Of a stretch of 64,000 bases of DNA, positions 50,111-62,006 are shown piece by piece. Origin of the DNA: Eublepharis macularius (taxonomy: Eukaryota; Chordata; Lepidosauria; Squamata; Eublepharidae); NCBI RefSeq assembly GCF_028583425.1, contig NC_072798.1, forward strand, positions 13,456,501 to 13,520,500, in the 5' to 3' direction. The notes beneath the pieces were generated by a model. That model saw only the letters and a list, made by a program, of their open reading frames with translations, was not told where the DNA came from and did no database searches. Position 1 is the stretch's first letter. Each line of letters starts with the position of its first letter. The position numbers and the translations under genes were made by a program.

Positions 50111-53041
50111 TGGTATTGGTGATGGGTTTTTTGTATTGTTTTCAACTCTGGCCTGGGATTCTTCATCTAAATTTTGCAGAAGGCTTAGCTAACCGATTCA
50201 TGGTAACCAGGTCTGACTGTGTATATACAATAGTGTAAATAACCATTTGTATACTAGTGTGAATTGTATGGTATCTTGCATTTACAAACTTATGTATTTC
50301 ATTGTACTCTCCTTTTTTTTTGTAGAAATTTTGATGTAAAGAAAATAGTTCTTTATGTGCTGACCTCTTTTGTTAAACTGAACTCTTTCAAGGGGAACTG
50401 CTTCGGGTAGCAACAGGATACAGTATCTGGGAGTACACATTTAGCTTTCATAATACACTTTTCAGTGTGCCTGTAGCGTCTGCGTTCCTGTTAGCACATC
50501 GACTTCGAAGGAAGTAATCATTTTGAAAATGAGCGAGTTAATAAAATAATCGACTTTAAGTGGCAATGCTCACTATTCCAGTAGGGAGCAGATTGGCTAA
50601 TTAGAGGGGGGGGGATTTCCCAATTGAGAGACCAACTTAATTTCTAAAAATGTTGTGGTATGTTAGGGCATCTATAGGGGGCTTTTGCTGAAGAAAAGGT
50701 TTGTGCAGGTTCCTTTCATGAGAGCATAGGCCCTTGTAAGTGAGATACAGGAGCAACATCAAAGCTTTTTTTTTTAAAAAAAACCCTAAACTGGCATGAT
50801 TAATATGACATGAACTGATCAGTGATTCTGGCCCATGCTTGCAGTGAAACGATGGTCAAATAAATGAGAGAACATGGTGCCAAGACAAGTTTCCTTAAGC
50901 CTGCTGAATATTAGGCAGTCATGTTTTTTAAAATGTAGTTTTGCCACCACCCCCGCCACGTTGACTTTCTGAAAAATGTTGCTCGTTTCAATAGAGGGAG
51001 GGCTCTTTCACTGTTAGTTGTGCAGTTGTATTCAAAGTTGGCTTCCATCTTCCCCCATTCCACAGCAAAGCTTTTAGAATAGTCTCTCAATGATCCCAGT
51101 TTTTGGAAAGAATCTCTAATCTAGTTAAAACTAGTATTCCTCATTGATCTGGCATACATGTTGGGAGCTGGTATTGCACTCCATTGCACCTGGCTTGACT
51201 GAGATTGCAAATGCATTTAACTGTAGAACTTGAATAAGAAGACTGAGGCGGTACAATCACACACCACCAGATAGAGCATGACCAAGTAGACCTTTGTGGC
51301 ATGCAAATTTCTGGAACGGAAGAAAGTAAATAAGAGAATTGCTGGCTCATGCCACTGCTAAGGCAAGTTGACACTGCATTTTGTTTTCATAGTGGTTTTA
51401 GTAAATCACATAATAGATGCTAGCATATTGGAAATTTACCAAAGTATTCTTTTTACTTACACTAACCAAGAAAATACGTTAAGAATTGTTTTGTAACTGT
51501 CAAGAATGTAATCCTGATGATAACTTCACAAAGACAGGTGAACGTAATCTTAGGGAATCAGATTTTAAACACACAGTTCAATCCAGTGCAGTGTCCAATC
51601 GAAACTCGTGAGCTCTGCATACAATTGCACTGTTAATCTAAGACTTCACATTGATACTGGCTATTGAAAAGTTGCTCTCTACCCTTTCAGTTTCTCATAG
51701 GATTGGAGTCTCTAGTCTAGTATCTGATAGTGCACTCAGAGCCTGAATAAATATTTGCATAGAGTAAGGATTGGAAAACTGAAAGGTTTGTGTGCGAATC
51801 TGCCATTTTGATCATTTCCGGCAGCCATTCAATGCTTGTCTGGAGTTGACACCAAACTTCAAGTTGCTGGATGGGTTTGAGCAAACCATTCTTGCTCTCC
51901 CGAAAAATGGAAATTAATGAATGAAAATGAATTTAATGAAAAATGCGATTTGTGCCCTAATTTGAAAGTTGTATGTGAAGTTAAACAACAAAGCACTTAA
52001 AACTAGTTGTAAAGCACTCAGCAGAAAGTGCGACAGAACTTTATAAATGTAGTAAAGGCAAATCCTTACCAGCTTCGACGGTACTGTGGGGAAGTGCTGA
52101 AGAAAAGGAAAAGCACAACCAAATGCAATATTTGAAAGGAGCAAATGTGGATAAAGAGCACATTGCGTTTGGGTTGCAGTCTGCAAAGCAAGTACAGAGC
52201 AAGTAAAGTGGTTAAGATCTAGTGGGATCTCTGGAAGAAGCGTGGATGTTTGCCGTGTACCCCTGCCTTCATAAAGCTCTTCTGACCTGGGGGAAGTTCA
52301 TTCCCAGTGCACACTGGTCCTGTGACACTCCCCTTTCCATAACGGTCAGGGAGAAGGGAGCAAATGCCCCTTCCCAGGAGGGCAGCTCTTGGTTCACGCC
52401 CTTCCTCCTCTTCACTGCAGATCCCTGGCCCACTTGGCTGCTGGTTCAGATGATTCCCAGGGTCACAAGGTGCAACTTCTGGAGTTAGTAGTGACAGCTT
52501 GGAGGGGGGTAGGGGCTGATCACTGGATCCAACCAAATATCTCAAGCTTCCTAGAATACTCTCTGGCCAGCTGCCCATTACAAAGGTAGACCATAATTGT
52601 TTATGTCTGCTTTATAATTAACTATTGCAAAGTAGTCTTAGCACTGAGTATCTTGATACCTCAGGTAATTAAAGCTTAGCTTTTTAGAGTTTTCTTGAGG
52701 CCCAGTGTCCATCTTTCTCTGACGACTCGCGAGCAGTACTTCCCATGACTTTCGTCCCATTAAACATCCAAACCTATGTTTGTTGAGTCCAGTCTTGTCC
52801 TGTGAATAAAATGGGCTTGCCTGTCTAGGAAAGAGGAGGGGAAGTGACCTCCTCGGTATGTTACGAATGGAATTAAACTGTGCATTCTGTTCATTGGCTT
52901 GTACTGGAGTGAAATGTATTTCTTTTTAAGCTAAGCATTGTTGAAGCTATGTAACAAGGCCCTTTTACCATTGATTTCAATGAAGGAATGTATCTTGCAA
53001 AGAGATTTATATTATGTAAATAATTCAAAAATGGTTGTAAC

Positions 53042-53047
53042 AATAAA
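53042..53047 (+). terminator. ETNK1: ETNK1 polyadenylation signal
   Basis: AATAAA, with T-rich sequence 45 bases downstream (ATTTTACTTTTTTTG). It is the last canonical signal before transposon-rich sequence resumes. Confidence 0.65.
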
Positions 53048-53369
53048 GCTGGTTTCTAACTGCAATAATGGCTGCATTCGGATTTTACTTTTTTTGCTCA
53101 CAAACCTGTAAAACTATATGTTTCTCTGAAATACACAAGTTTCTGTATGTCATCTGAAAACTTCCAAGGTTAGCAAAACTGGCAAAACCACCCCCAGTTG
53201 AGTGTTTCAAATAGAACATTTTTTAAAAAGATGTTTGAACTTTGAGAATGTCAAGGAAGTAAAATTCTGTAAGGAACAAGGGAAAACCTTTCTAGATTAA
53301 GTGTGGTTCTTTATTCTTCATAATCTCTCCCATACTTTAAAAAAAAATTCAAACAGGATCACTAGTAGG

Positions 53370-53685
53370 CAGGGCTTTTTTTCTGGGAAAAGAGGTGGTG
53401 GAACTCAGGACCACACAATGACGTAACTTTGGGTCAGCTGGAACAAGGGAGTTTTTAAAGTTTAAATCGCCCTCGGCAAAAATGGTCATATGGCTATTGG
53501 CCCTGCCCGCTGATCTCCAGATAGAGGGGAGTTTAGATTGTTTGAACTTTGAGCTCCACGCCGCGGAGGGTAATCTAAACTTCCCTCTGTCTGGAGATCA
53601 GGAGGGCGGGGCCACCGGCCATGTGACCATTTTCAAGAGGTGCTGGAACTCCGTTCCACCGCGTTGCAGCTGAAAAAAAGCCCTG
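53370..53685 (+). mobile_element. hAT-like MITE
   Basis: The ends are CAGGGCTTTTTTTC and GAAAAAAAGCCCTG, perfect 14-bp inverted repeats. Flanks CTAGTAGG (53362-53369) and TTGGTAGG (53686-53693) are a likely 8-bp duplication with two changes. An internal inverted pair (CTCCAGATAGAGGGGAGTTTAGA and its complement) gives a second hairpin. There is no transposase. It is the same family as 55867, in the opposite orientation. Confidence 0.82.
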
Positions 53686-53693
53686 TTGGTAGG

Positions 53694-55009
53694 GATGCTC
53701 CAACACCTAATTGCTTCGGTCACTTCCTATATGCTGGACATGAACGGGGAGGAAAGTTTTCTAAGATTGGTTTAATTGTTCAGCAACCTGTTTGTAACTG
53801 TTTGGCAGGCTGCTTCACAGTATTGCTTCCTAACAATGCAGTACAGTGCAATTGGCTTTTCATGCATGCACATTCTCACACAGCCTGATTTTCTCCCCCC
53901 CCCCCCCAATTTTCACTACATAACCTCTGTAGGCAATTGTTCAAATAGACAAACCAGTCACAAATCATATAAACAAGTCATAGGATAAAATACTCGGTTT
54001 TAATGAAATTCTACCCTTTTTGTCAAACACATTCATTGTGAAATTCACAGTATCCCTAGTCTAGCTGATCAGTACATAAGACTATTTATTTGACAGTACT
54101 TGTTCGAGTCTATTTACCCCCAGTTCATCATCCTAAGGACATGGTATTTCCAGGAGAGGTCATGACTCCACGTTAGAGGACATGTTTGCATGCGTAAGGT
54201 CCCAGAGTCAATTTCTGGCATTTCCAGTTCAAAGGATTCTAAGTAGACTGGAAAAAGATGCTTCCTGAGACTCTGGAGACATGTCCGTCAAAGTAGACAG
54301 TACCAGGCTGCATGGATGATGCTCTGATGGTATGTAAGTCAGGTTTGGGCGACCACTTGAAGAACACCCATTAAAAGTAAACAACCTGTTTTCCTTCTGT
54401 ATATCTTGGAACACCCATCTCTAATTCCCAGTCTCTGGGCAGCCTTAGGACTGTACTATGGAGCCTAACTTTTCAAGGTAGCAAGAGAGGCCTCTTGAGC
54501 CCTGGAATGATAAATTGTCTTGGGCCTGTCTACATTAAGTGTGAAAAACCTCCAATCTACAAAGCATCGGAAGGCTAAAATGTGCCTTCTGGCAATATGC
54601 AGATGGGAGACAAAGCCTTGGCCCCTGTCATGCTATGAAACAGTACTGGGCTGAAATTGTGAAGCACTTGTTCACTAAAATAAGTCTTCTATGGTTAAAG
54701 CAGGACTTAGACTATTTCTAATGATTTGTGTGGCTTCCTTTCAAAGCAAAGGATAGGGAAGGAATTGCCCTCTTTAGCCATGGTTGCTCTGAACATGGGG
54801 GCAGAGAGAAAGTAGATCTTGTATCTGGCTGAGAATGCATGTGTGTGCAACACAGCCACTTGTGCCGTGCTGTTTGAATATGCGAAAGATCACCCTACAG
54901 ACAGGTTCAAATTGTTCACAAACAGCCAAACTGATCAATGAAAAATTGGTGCCCTGTTTGCAATTGTCGCACAGACTGAGGCAAGTACTTAAGAATACCT
55001 AAGTTCGGT
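53694..55009 (+). other. downstream flank, nothing recognised
   Basis: No gene or named repeat supported. There is a C run near 53897. Confidence 0.45.
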
Positions 55010-55240
55010 GGTGGAAATTGCTGTCAAGTGAAAGCTGACAAGGCGACCCAGTAGGGTTTTCCAGGCAAGAGATGTTCAGAGGTGGTTTTCCATTGCCTGC
55101 CTGCCTGCCTGCCTGCCTGCCTTTTATGTAGCAACCCTGAACTTCCTTTGTAGTCTCTCATCCAAGGAATCCAGAGCTAACCCTGCTTAGTTTTTAAGAG
55201 CTGCCAAGATTGAGCTAGCCTAGGTCATCCAGGTCAGGGC
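55010..55240 (-). repeat. 5S rRNA-derived SINE, diverged
   Basis: AAGCTGACAAGGCGACCCAGTAGGGTTTT..TAGTCTCTCATCCAAGGAATCC..AGCTAACCCTGCTTAG matches 24275-24482 and, in complement, 5S rRNA. A (TGCC)7 microsatellite at 55094-55122 has grown inside the body. Confidence 0.65.
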
Positions 55241-55866
55241 AGATAAAAGCTTAGAAGTATCCAATTTGCTTTCCTAAAGTAAACTGCAGCAACCACTCCC
55301 AGGTGGTAGTAGAACTGCAGCTCTGCTGATACCACCTGCTCCTTCCAGTTCCTTTCATGACAGCCAGCATGCCATATACTAAGTTACCCAGGAAAAAAAG
55401 GTACTTCCCCCCACCTTCCCCTTTTATCTCTCGATGAGTTGCAGCCAAGATCTGTAATTGCCTTGCTCTTAATGTTGCGTAACTGTTAGCAAGACTCAGG
55501 CCAAGCATTAATGAATTTTACCAGAACTTCATTTTTTAATGAGCATCATTAATCGTTAGTCAGGCATGTTCCAGCCCACACTTTGCTAAAGTGAAGGATT
55601 GCCAACTGTGTTGTGCTATAAAAACAGCATATTTCTCCCCAGATTTTACGATAAAACAAAATGGTTTAAAAGAATTATCTATGTGAAGAGGAAAACTATG
55701 CAAGGGAGTCTTTGACCTTTCCAAATGTTTAAGGGGATGTTGTAAAATGGTGGCCTGATTATATATCTCTTTGCAGGAGTTCCCCTTTTGGCCTCAAATA
55801 CATGATCATTTTTGGAATACAACACTACCGATACATTCTGCTTTTTGGCAGTTTATATGTTACAGC
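55241..55866 (+). other. downstream flank, nothing recognised
   Basis: No gene or named repeat supported. Confidence 0.45.
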
Positions 55867-56186
55867 CAGGGCTTTTTTTCAGCGGGAACACAGTGGAACG
55901 GAGTTCCGGCACCTCTTAAAAATGGTCACATGGCCAGTGGCCCCACCCCCTAATCTCCAGACAAAGGGGAGTTTAGATTGCCCTCTGCGCCATGAGGGCA
56001 ATCTAAACTCCCCTCTGTCTGGAGATCAGGGGGCAGGGCCACCGGCCATGTGACCATTTCCGCCGAGGGCAATTTAAACTTTAAAAAACTCCCCTCTTGT
56101 TCCAGCTGACCCAAAGTGATGTCATTGTGCGGTCTTAAGTTCCACCACTGAGTTCCACCACCTCTTTTCCCAGAAAAAAAGCCCTG
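55867..56186 (-). mobile_element. hAT-like MITE, second copy
   Basis: The ends are CAGGGCTTTTTTTC and GAAAAAAAGCCCTG. The flanking octamers GTTACAGC (55859-55866) and ATTACAAC (56187-56194) agree at six of eight. The inner palindrome is well kept here: CTCCAGACAAAGGGGAGTTT at about 55956 pairs with its complement at about 56005-56024. It is in the reverse orientation to 53370-53685. Confidence 0.82.
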
Positions 56187-56544
56187 ATTACAACATTGTC
56201 TTGGTCCACACGGGAAATCTTGTGTTAACTTTGGAAGAACTGCCCATTGTATCACAGAGAATATTAGCTTTTCTTAGAATAAATAATAAAGATTTTAGCC
56301 ATCATGGTTGTGGAGGTGTTTGATATTGTGAGAAGTATCTCTAAAATGCATCCCATGTTCGAGTTTCTGTGCCTTCGTGCCTACATGTCCTTCCTTGGGA
56401 ATCTATCTCAAAAAGTCATTTATTCTGTAACTCCTTGCTAAAATTGCTGTGGTATATCATAATCGTAAACACTTTGCAGAAAACAAGACCTACCGGATTA
56501 GAGCAAGTTTCAGGGGTGTAGCCATGTTGGTTTGTAGTATAAGA

Positions 56545-56690
56545 GCAAGATTCGGGTCCGGTAGCACCTTAGAGACCAACTAGATTTTCAGGGTGTGAGC
56601 TTTCAAGAGTCAGACGAAAGGAGCTTGGACTCTCGAAGGCTCACACCCTGGAAACCTTGTTGGTCTCTAAGGTGCTTCTGGACATGAATC
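56545..56690. mobile_element. palindromic Penelope-terminal (hammerhead family) repeat
   Basis: Left arm: AAGATTCGGGTCCGGTAGCACC..TTTTCAGGGTGTGAGCTTTCAAGAGTC. Right arm: GGAGCTTGGACTCTCGAAGGCTCACACCCTGG..GGTCTCTAAGGTGCTTCTGG. The arms meet almost without spacer. The box CTGACGA has become CAGACGA and GAAA has become GAAG. Confidence 0.65.
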
Positions 56691-56734
56691 TTGGAAAAGA
56701 TCAAGAGTATGCAGTTCCACAGGGGGACTGTGCG

Positions 56735-56920
56735 TGTGGGACTGCACAGAACACTCGATGAACAACAGTTACAGGTAGGTGCAACCCGTGTTTTCATAGT
56801 CATGTCTTCTGTGCAGTCCCACATGGGAACTGCATAGCGCATGCACAGTTCCCATGTGTGCCTACACAGAAGAACATTCGATGAACAACAGTTACAGGTG
56901 AGTGCCACCCTGTTTTGTCC
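56735..56920 (+). mobile_element. terminal segment of DIRS-like element
   Basis: GATGAACAACAGTTACAGGT followed by a GGTGCAACCC-type sequence occurs twice, at 56758-56794 and 56881-56916, on either side of a palindrome TGTGCAGTCCCACATGGGAA / GCACAGTTCCCATGTGTG. These are the terminal sequences seen beside the recombinase fragment at 40636-41760. Confidence 0.5.
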
Positions 56921-57223
56921 ATTTAGCTGCAATAAATTTATGAAGTTTCCTTCTAGGGCCGTATTCGTTTTAGGCACCCGGCTAAAACATTTCTTTTCAC
57001 CTAGGCTTTAAATGAATGGTTTACAGAAAGTTTTTTTTCCCTTCAACTGTCATGATTTTTACATTAGTGGCTTGTTTGCTGTCTTAGATCTTTGTATGCC
57101 ATTAAAGGTATTTGAATTGAAATTGAATTGATTTTTTACATTATATTTAATAATTTTAGTTGTGTTTTTCCTTCTTAAATTATAGGAAGTTTAAATTATT
57201 GTGATTTTCCAAGTAAATCTGGA

Positions 57224-57262
<39 letters not shown>

Positions 57263-58142
57263 CTAAAGAAAGAAAGAATCCGTTTAATCCTTTTTCAACC
57301 CCCCCCCCCCCAAAAATCCACAAGGTCCGATTCTTCTATGCTAGGGACAATCAGCTAGGAATGTTTGTAATGGGCAGTCTATCCCCAGTGAGGAGGGCAC
57401 CAGTGTCCTATTTTAAACACTTCCTAGGGTTCTTCGACCAGAGAATGCCAAATTCTGCAACGCAAACAAGAATTTTTTATAGTCAAAGAAGAAGGAAGTC
57501 TGGGTCTGTGTTATTAGGAAGCCTTTGTGGTTTTGAGGGGAAAGACTTTATTCGGAGGGTTTATCTGCAAGTTAATTTCAAATGGTCTTTGACATGGATT
57601 TCTTTTGCCAAGAGCAGCATAGCTAGTAAATTTGGGGTGGGGAAATGTTTTCTCATCCACGTGGTTGCCTACACGCACTATTTCCCCACGCTCCTGATTT
57701 TGTGGCTCTCTGTCTGTTCCTAAATGCTCACCTATTCAAAATGATAATTTGGAAGGCATCACATTCCATTTCTCATTGTACTCTTGTTCTGTTGCAAGCT
57801 GTGGTCTTTGTGTGGAAAAATCAGTTACTCTGCAGTTGGCAGGGGCTTTCATTCCCCTTAGTAATGCCCTGAAATGTTCCATAATCATGAAGAAAGAGAA
57901 TACTGCGGTTCACTTGGTCTTGACCACGCGTAGGTGGATGGAGTGAGTTGCCGCCTGCCGGAGCCAGCTGTGCAGGGATTAATTCAGAATGCAACGGGGG
58001 TCTTAGGATGAATGAACAATGGGATTCTTTGGTTGTCCATGTGCAGAGATAATGAGCCATGCAGCTTGTGGGGGGGTAGGAGTGGGAGGCCAGCTAATGT
58101 TAGAGACTCATTGGGAAAGCACCTGAGAAAGCAATTGCGAAG
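56921..58142 (+). other. downstream flank with (AG)n tract
   Basis: An (AG)15 microsatellite is at 57230-57259 and a C run at about 57300. The open frame at 57361-57723 is unrecognised and has no splice or promoter context that I can support. Confidence 0.4.
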
Positions 58143-58393
58143 ATAATAATAATAATAACATTCGATTTATACGCCGCCCTTCAGGATAACTTAATGCTCA
58201 CTCAGAGCGGTTTACAAAGTATGTCATTATTATCCCCACAACAAAATACCCTGTGAGGTGGTTGGGGCTGAGAGAACTCCTATAAGCTGTGACTAACCCT
58301 AGGTTACACAACTAGCTTCAAGTGGAGGAGTGGGGAATCAAACCTGGCTCTCCAGATTAGAATCCTATGCTCTTAACCACTACACCAAACTGA
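58143..58393 (-). repeat. tRNA-derived SINE with (AAT)n tail
   Basis: The reversed copy of the 23236 SINE: (AAT)n tail, CACTCAGAGCGGTTTACAAAG, GGAATCAAACC as complement of the B box, and CTTAACCACTACACCAAACT as complement of the A-box region. Confidence 0.8.
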
Positions 58394-59294
58394 GTACAGA
58401 GAACCAACAGAAGTTTTGAACAAATAGAACTGCCTTCTACTGAATTGATCCATTGGACTATCAAAGCCTACTCTGGTCTATTCACCTATTACCAGCCGCT
58501 GTTATCTGTAAGTTGAACCTGGGACCTTCTGTGTGGCAAGTAGCTGCTGCTCTACTATCAAGCCATGATCCCTCCATTCTGTGTATTTGTTGATTTGCTT
58601 TTAAGTGCCAAGACATAAGTCGGAGATACACGTTAGTAAGTACCTAGGGACTCCCACGTGAACCTCATTTCATGTGTCCCCCCCTCTACCCATACAGCTT
58701 CTCACATAGTCACACTTCTATTTGCTCCACGTGAGTACATTCACGCATTTGATACTAGTTCCTCCTTGACTGCTAAAAGTATCCCATTTATTGTGAGGCA
58801 CCAGTGTTTTCCATTTTTCCCTGCTGATAACAATGTGGTTTGAAATTGACGCAAACTGTTGCATTACATTTCTATAAAGAAATAGCCCTGGCTTTGGCTT
58901 TCTTTGCTACCCCTGTAGGTAATCTTTGACAAGGAAATTCTCTGATTAGAACTGCCAAAATCCCAGTTTATCCCACTTCCCACATTTATTTATTGAAATG
59001 CAGATCTTTGACGCTTTCTCACAACTTAAAGAAATGGCAATTGGCAAGTCAAAGGAGCCTACAGTACTTGTTCTTGCAGCAAAAACAGAGCTGAATTGGC
59101 ACACTGCTCTCCAGACTCACTTGCAGATGCAATCGCACCAAGGGAGCTCCCGTGAAAGGGGAATGTACATGCATGGAACAAGAACAGCCTGCAAGTGAAT
59201 TGAGTACCACACATAAAATCTTGTACTTGAGTGTCCCTAAGTACTTAGCAATGTGCATTTCCACTCATAGAAAAGGTCAAGCTTCATACTTAGG

Positions 59295-59296
<2 letters not shown>
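58394..59296 (+). other. downstream flank, nothing firm
   Basis: At 58440-58570 GAACCTGGGACCTTCTG..GCTCTACTATCAAGCCATG looks like the B- and A-box complement of another tRNA-derived SINE. No gene is seen. Confidence 0.4.

Positions 59297-59366
<70 letters not shown>
59297..59366 (+). repeat. (GT)35 microsatellite
   Basis: Seventy bases of uninterrupted alternating GT. The long Cys-Val and Thr-His open frames across it are artefacts of the repeat. Confidence 0.97.
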
Positions 59367-59372
<6 letters not shown>

Positions 59373-60367
59373 ATAACGGTATGCTGTTTATTCGGTTTTA
59401 TCAAAGTTTGGTCTAGTGATCTGTGGGCACAAGTTCTGTACTCAACTACCCATAGTGACAACAAGAAGAGAGCTGTGACTGCAGAATTACAGATCACACA
59501 TCACGTTGTGTGCAAACAGAACTACATTAAACAGCTCTAGTTTTTTGTTGGCACAACATGGGATTTAACCCAGTGCATCAGAGAACGTTTTATAAATGCA
59601 GCGGAGCTCTTTGTAATTTGGGTCCTTCGCATTTATTCCTTGTTACCTTACCTCGCTTCTGACTTTCCCATGGTCATCTCCCTTGTATCCAAGTTTAGAC
59701 TGTAAACTCCCCTGGGCAGAGACCTTTTTTATCATTTCTTTTGTCTCTGTTTCATTTACTCTCTAAGGCACTGTGTGCATTGATAGTGTCATCTTAACAA
59801 TGTTAGCACGCACGTTACAGGCTTGGGATGCAAGATCGTCCTTGGCAACTTAATTTGAAACAGTGTAAGGTTGCCGTGACCAGCTGCTTTTATCAACTAG
59901 ATCTTCTTATTAGGTATAATTACTTTGCTCCCTGAGTGAACAGAAACACACACCAGTTTTAATTCTTCCTTGATTTAATTAGGCGGCCCCCTGTAGCAAT
60001 TGTATACCATTGAAATACTTCAGTGAAAAGGACTGAGATTCACATTGTATTACGGTTGGTTTCCATTTTTTGCTTGGAGGACTAAAATGTCACTGGATAT
60101 CAGAGGAGATAGGAGTGGGTGGACTAATAATATGCATCCTGTCTGTGTTTAAGTGGATTTTTGCAAGACTATTGGATTTGCCTTAGAGGAGCTTTCCAAA
60201 TTTCACTTCCTTCTCAATGGGCTCTTGCTAGTTACCCGTTTTAACAGGGTAACCAAAACAACCACGAAATTGGAGCTCCTTCCTAAGGAAACAAATGAGG
60301 CCTTTCAGTTTAAAGAAAAGACAGCTAAGGTATAATGTGATTACATTATACATCATTGCGTGGGCCA
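59367..60367 (+). other. downstream flank, nothing recognised
   Basis: No gene or named repeat supported. Confidence 0.45.
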
Positions 60368-60735
60368 CAGACATACTCCCGTGCTTCGCTGGGGCCAATT
60401 TTAGCCCAAATAGGTCAGAACTAGCCCTGTGCAAAGTGCATGCCTGCGGTTGGTGCGACAACATCACTTCCCAGAAGTAACATCATTGCACACGTGCCAG
60501 GTAGGATCCCATTCTCTTGGGGTGGTAGGGGAGAAGGGGGCAAGAACGGTCCTCCCTCCTGGGCACGCTCCCAGGGCCTCACTATGACATCACTCCCGGG
60601 AGTGATGTCATTGCACCGCCACAAGAGCATGCACACTTTGTAACGGGCCAATTTGGGCCCCAAATGGGCCAAACTGTGTTCCCGTACTGTCCCCAGCCTC
60701 CTACTGGGACAGTACTGAGACCTGGCAACACTCAG
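60368..60735. mobile_element. rearranged relative of the 29042 palindromic element
   Basis: It shares GTGCAAAGTGCATGC, GACAACATCACTTCC, CGGGAGTGATGTCATTGCACC, GAGCATGCACACTTTGTAAC and GCCAATTTGGGCCCCAAATGGG with 29042-29470. The order is altered, as in two overlapping or partly inverted copies. It ends ACCTGGCAACACT, near the AGGGTTGCCAGGT terminus. Confidence 0.6.
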
Positions 60736-60908
60736 ACCAGGAGTGCATGTGTGCTTTCCACGAGCGCAAAGATTGACATGCTGGAGGCACGAGGTAATTT
60801 CCTGGTCCCCCACCTCTCGTTGGGAGATTGTGAGGACCTGACAATCCTACTGCTAGGCCTAACACAAAGTGTGTATTTCTGTTTGTTGGTGTTTGTGGTT
60901 GGCCTGTG

Positions 60909-61534
60909 GTTTTTTCTTTTTCTTTTTCTTTTTTTTATTAAAGGTTATCAAGCACATAGTCCAATTCAAGTCTTACTTTTACATTCATGTAACAATAACT
61001 TATTTACAAGTTTACTATTAACATTTAAAGTTTCTTTTTCTTTAAATGGTTTCCCCCATATAGATCCATGAAAGTTTTGTTGTTCTTCATTTGCTTATAT
61101 TTCTATTAATGACGGTGTTCGTAGATTGTATGTTGCTTGTTGTAATGTAGTCAAGAAATAGCTTCCACTTAACTGTAAAATTCTGTTGTCTTTTCTTTTC
61201 CTGATGATTGTTGAATTCTTTCTGTAATTTTTTCCATAATCATTTGGTCCCACACCTTACTAAGCCATTGGTCTATATTTGGTGCTGCGTTAGCATTCCA
61301 TTTTATTGTGATTATTGTTTTTGCTGCTACAAGTAGACTACTGATGAGTTCTTTTCTAATTTGTGGAACTTTATTGTCTTGCCATAAGTCTAGAAATATT
61401 ATTGTTGGTTGCGGTTGTATTGAATAGGTAGTTATTTTATGTATGATCTCTGTTACTTCTTCCCAAAAGGCCATTATTTTCGGACATGTCCACCAACAAT
61501 GGCTATAGGTTCCTGTACCCCCGCATTCCCTCTA
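60909..61534 (-). mobile_element. L1 3' end, 5'-truncated
   Basis: On the - strand 61519-61169 encodes the end of L1 ORF2 (SHCWWTCPKIMAFWEEVTEI; NIDQWLSKVWDQMIMEKITE), then a short 3' UTR and an A-rich tail (T run at about 60910-60945). TGGCCTGTG at 60900-60908 and 61535-61543 is a likely target duplication. It is a different copy from the L1 at 11807, with the frame still mostly open. Confidence 0.85.
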
Positions 61535-61721
61535 TGGCCTGTGTTTTTAAATGCAGCAACCTACAGCCTTTCAAGACCTGAGACTCCCTGACCTGCAAGC
61601 ATGTGACATAAGAGTCACATGACAGGAAGGGAGGGAACTCACTGATATCAAGGCAAGGACTGTGGGCAAGGACAGGAAATAGGCAAGGACAGGATACAAA
61701 AGCGGAGCACTGGAAGCAGTG

Positions 61722-61978
61722 TTGTCAACTCCAGGTTAGGACATTTCTGGAGATTTGGGGGCGGAGTAGGGCTGCTGACCTCCAGGTGGTGGCTGGAGAT
61801 CTCCTGGAATAACAACTGATCTCCAAACCACAGAGATCAGTTCCCCTGGAGAAAATAGCTGGTATGGAAGGTAGACTCATTGACATTATACCCTATGGAG
61901 GCTCCTCCACCAAACCCACCCTTCCAGGATCCACGCTCCAAATCTCCAAGAATTTCCCAACCTGGAGAAGGCAACCCA
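61722..61978. mobile_element. two overlapping AGGGTTGCCA-type elements
   Basis: A left piece in one orientation (GTTGTCAACTCCAGG..GATTTGGGGGCGGAG) is interrupted at 61768 by a copy in the other orientation that starts AGGGCTGCTGACCTCCAGG and ends GGAGAAGGCAACCCA. The body holds the CTGGAGATCTCCTGGAATAA and GATCAGTTCCCCTGGAG blocks. Confidence 0.6.
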
Positions 61979-62006
61979 AGGATGGAATCTGGGGAGAGCT
62001 GGGCTT

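Larger units (their letters stand above)
47037..53065 (+). other. ETNK1: ETNK1 3' UTR
   Basis: About 6 kb after the stop contains almost no recognisable transposon, unlike the rest of the window, and ends with AATAAA at 53042-53047 followed by T-rich sequence. An earlier AATAAA is at 52805. A long 3' UTR is usual for vertebrate ETNK1. Pumilio-type TGTANATA sites occur at 50220-50227, 50234-50241 and 53015-53022. Open frames in it are short and chance. The exact end is inferred, not shown. Confidence 0.72.

Noticed and set aside
55094..55122. (TGCC)n tract as a regulatory element
   Set aside because: It is an expanded simple repeat inside a 5S-derived SINE.
57361..57723. 120-residue open frame downstream of ETNK1
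   Set aside because: No recognisable domain, no promoter or splice context, and its length is not exceptional for an AT-balanced flank.
59237..59540. Long open frames of alternating Cys-Val or Thr-His
   Set aside because: They are translations of the (GT)35 microsatellite.
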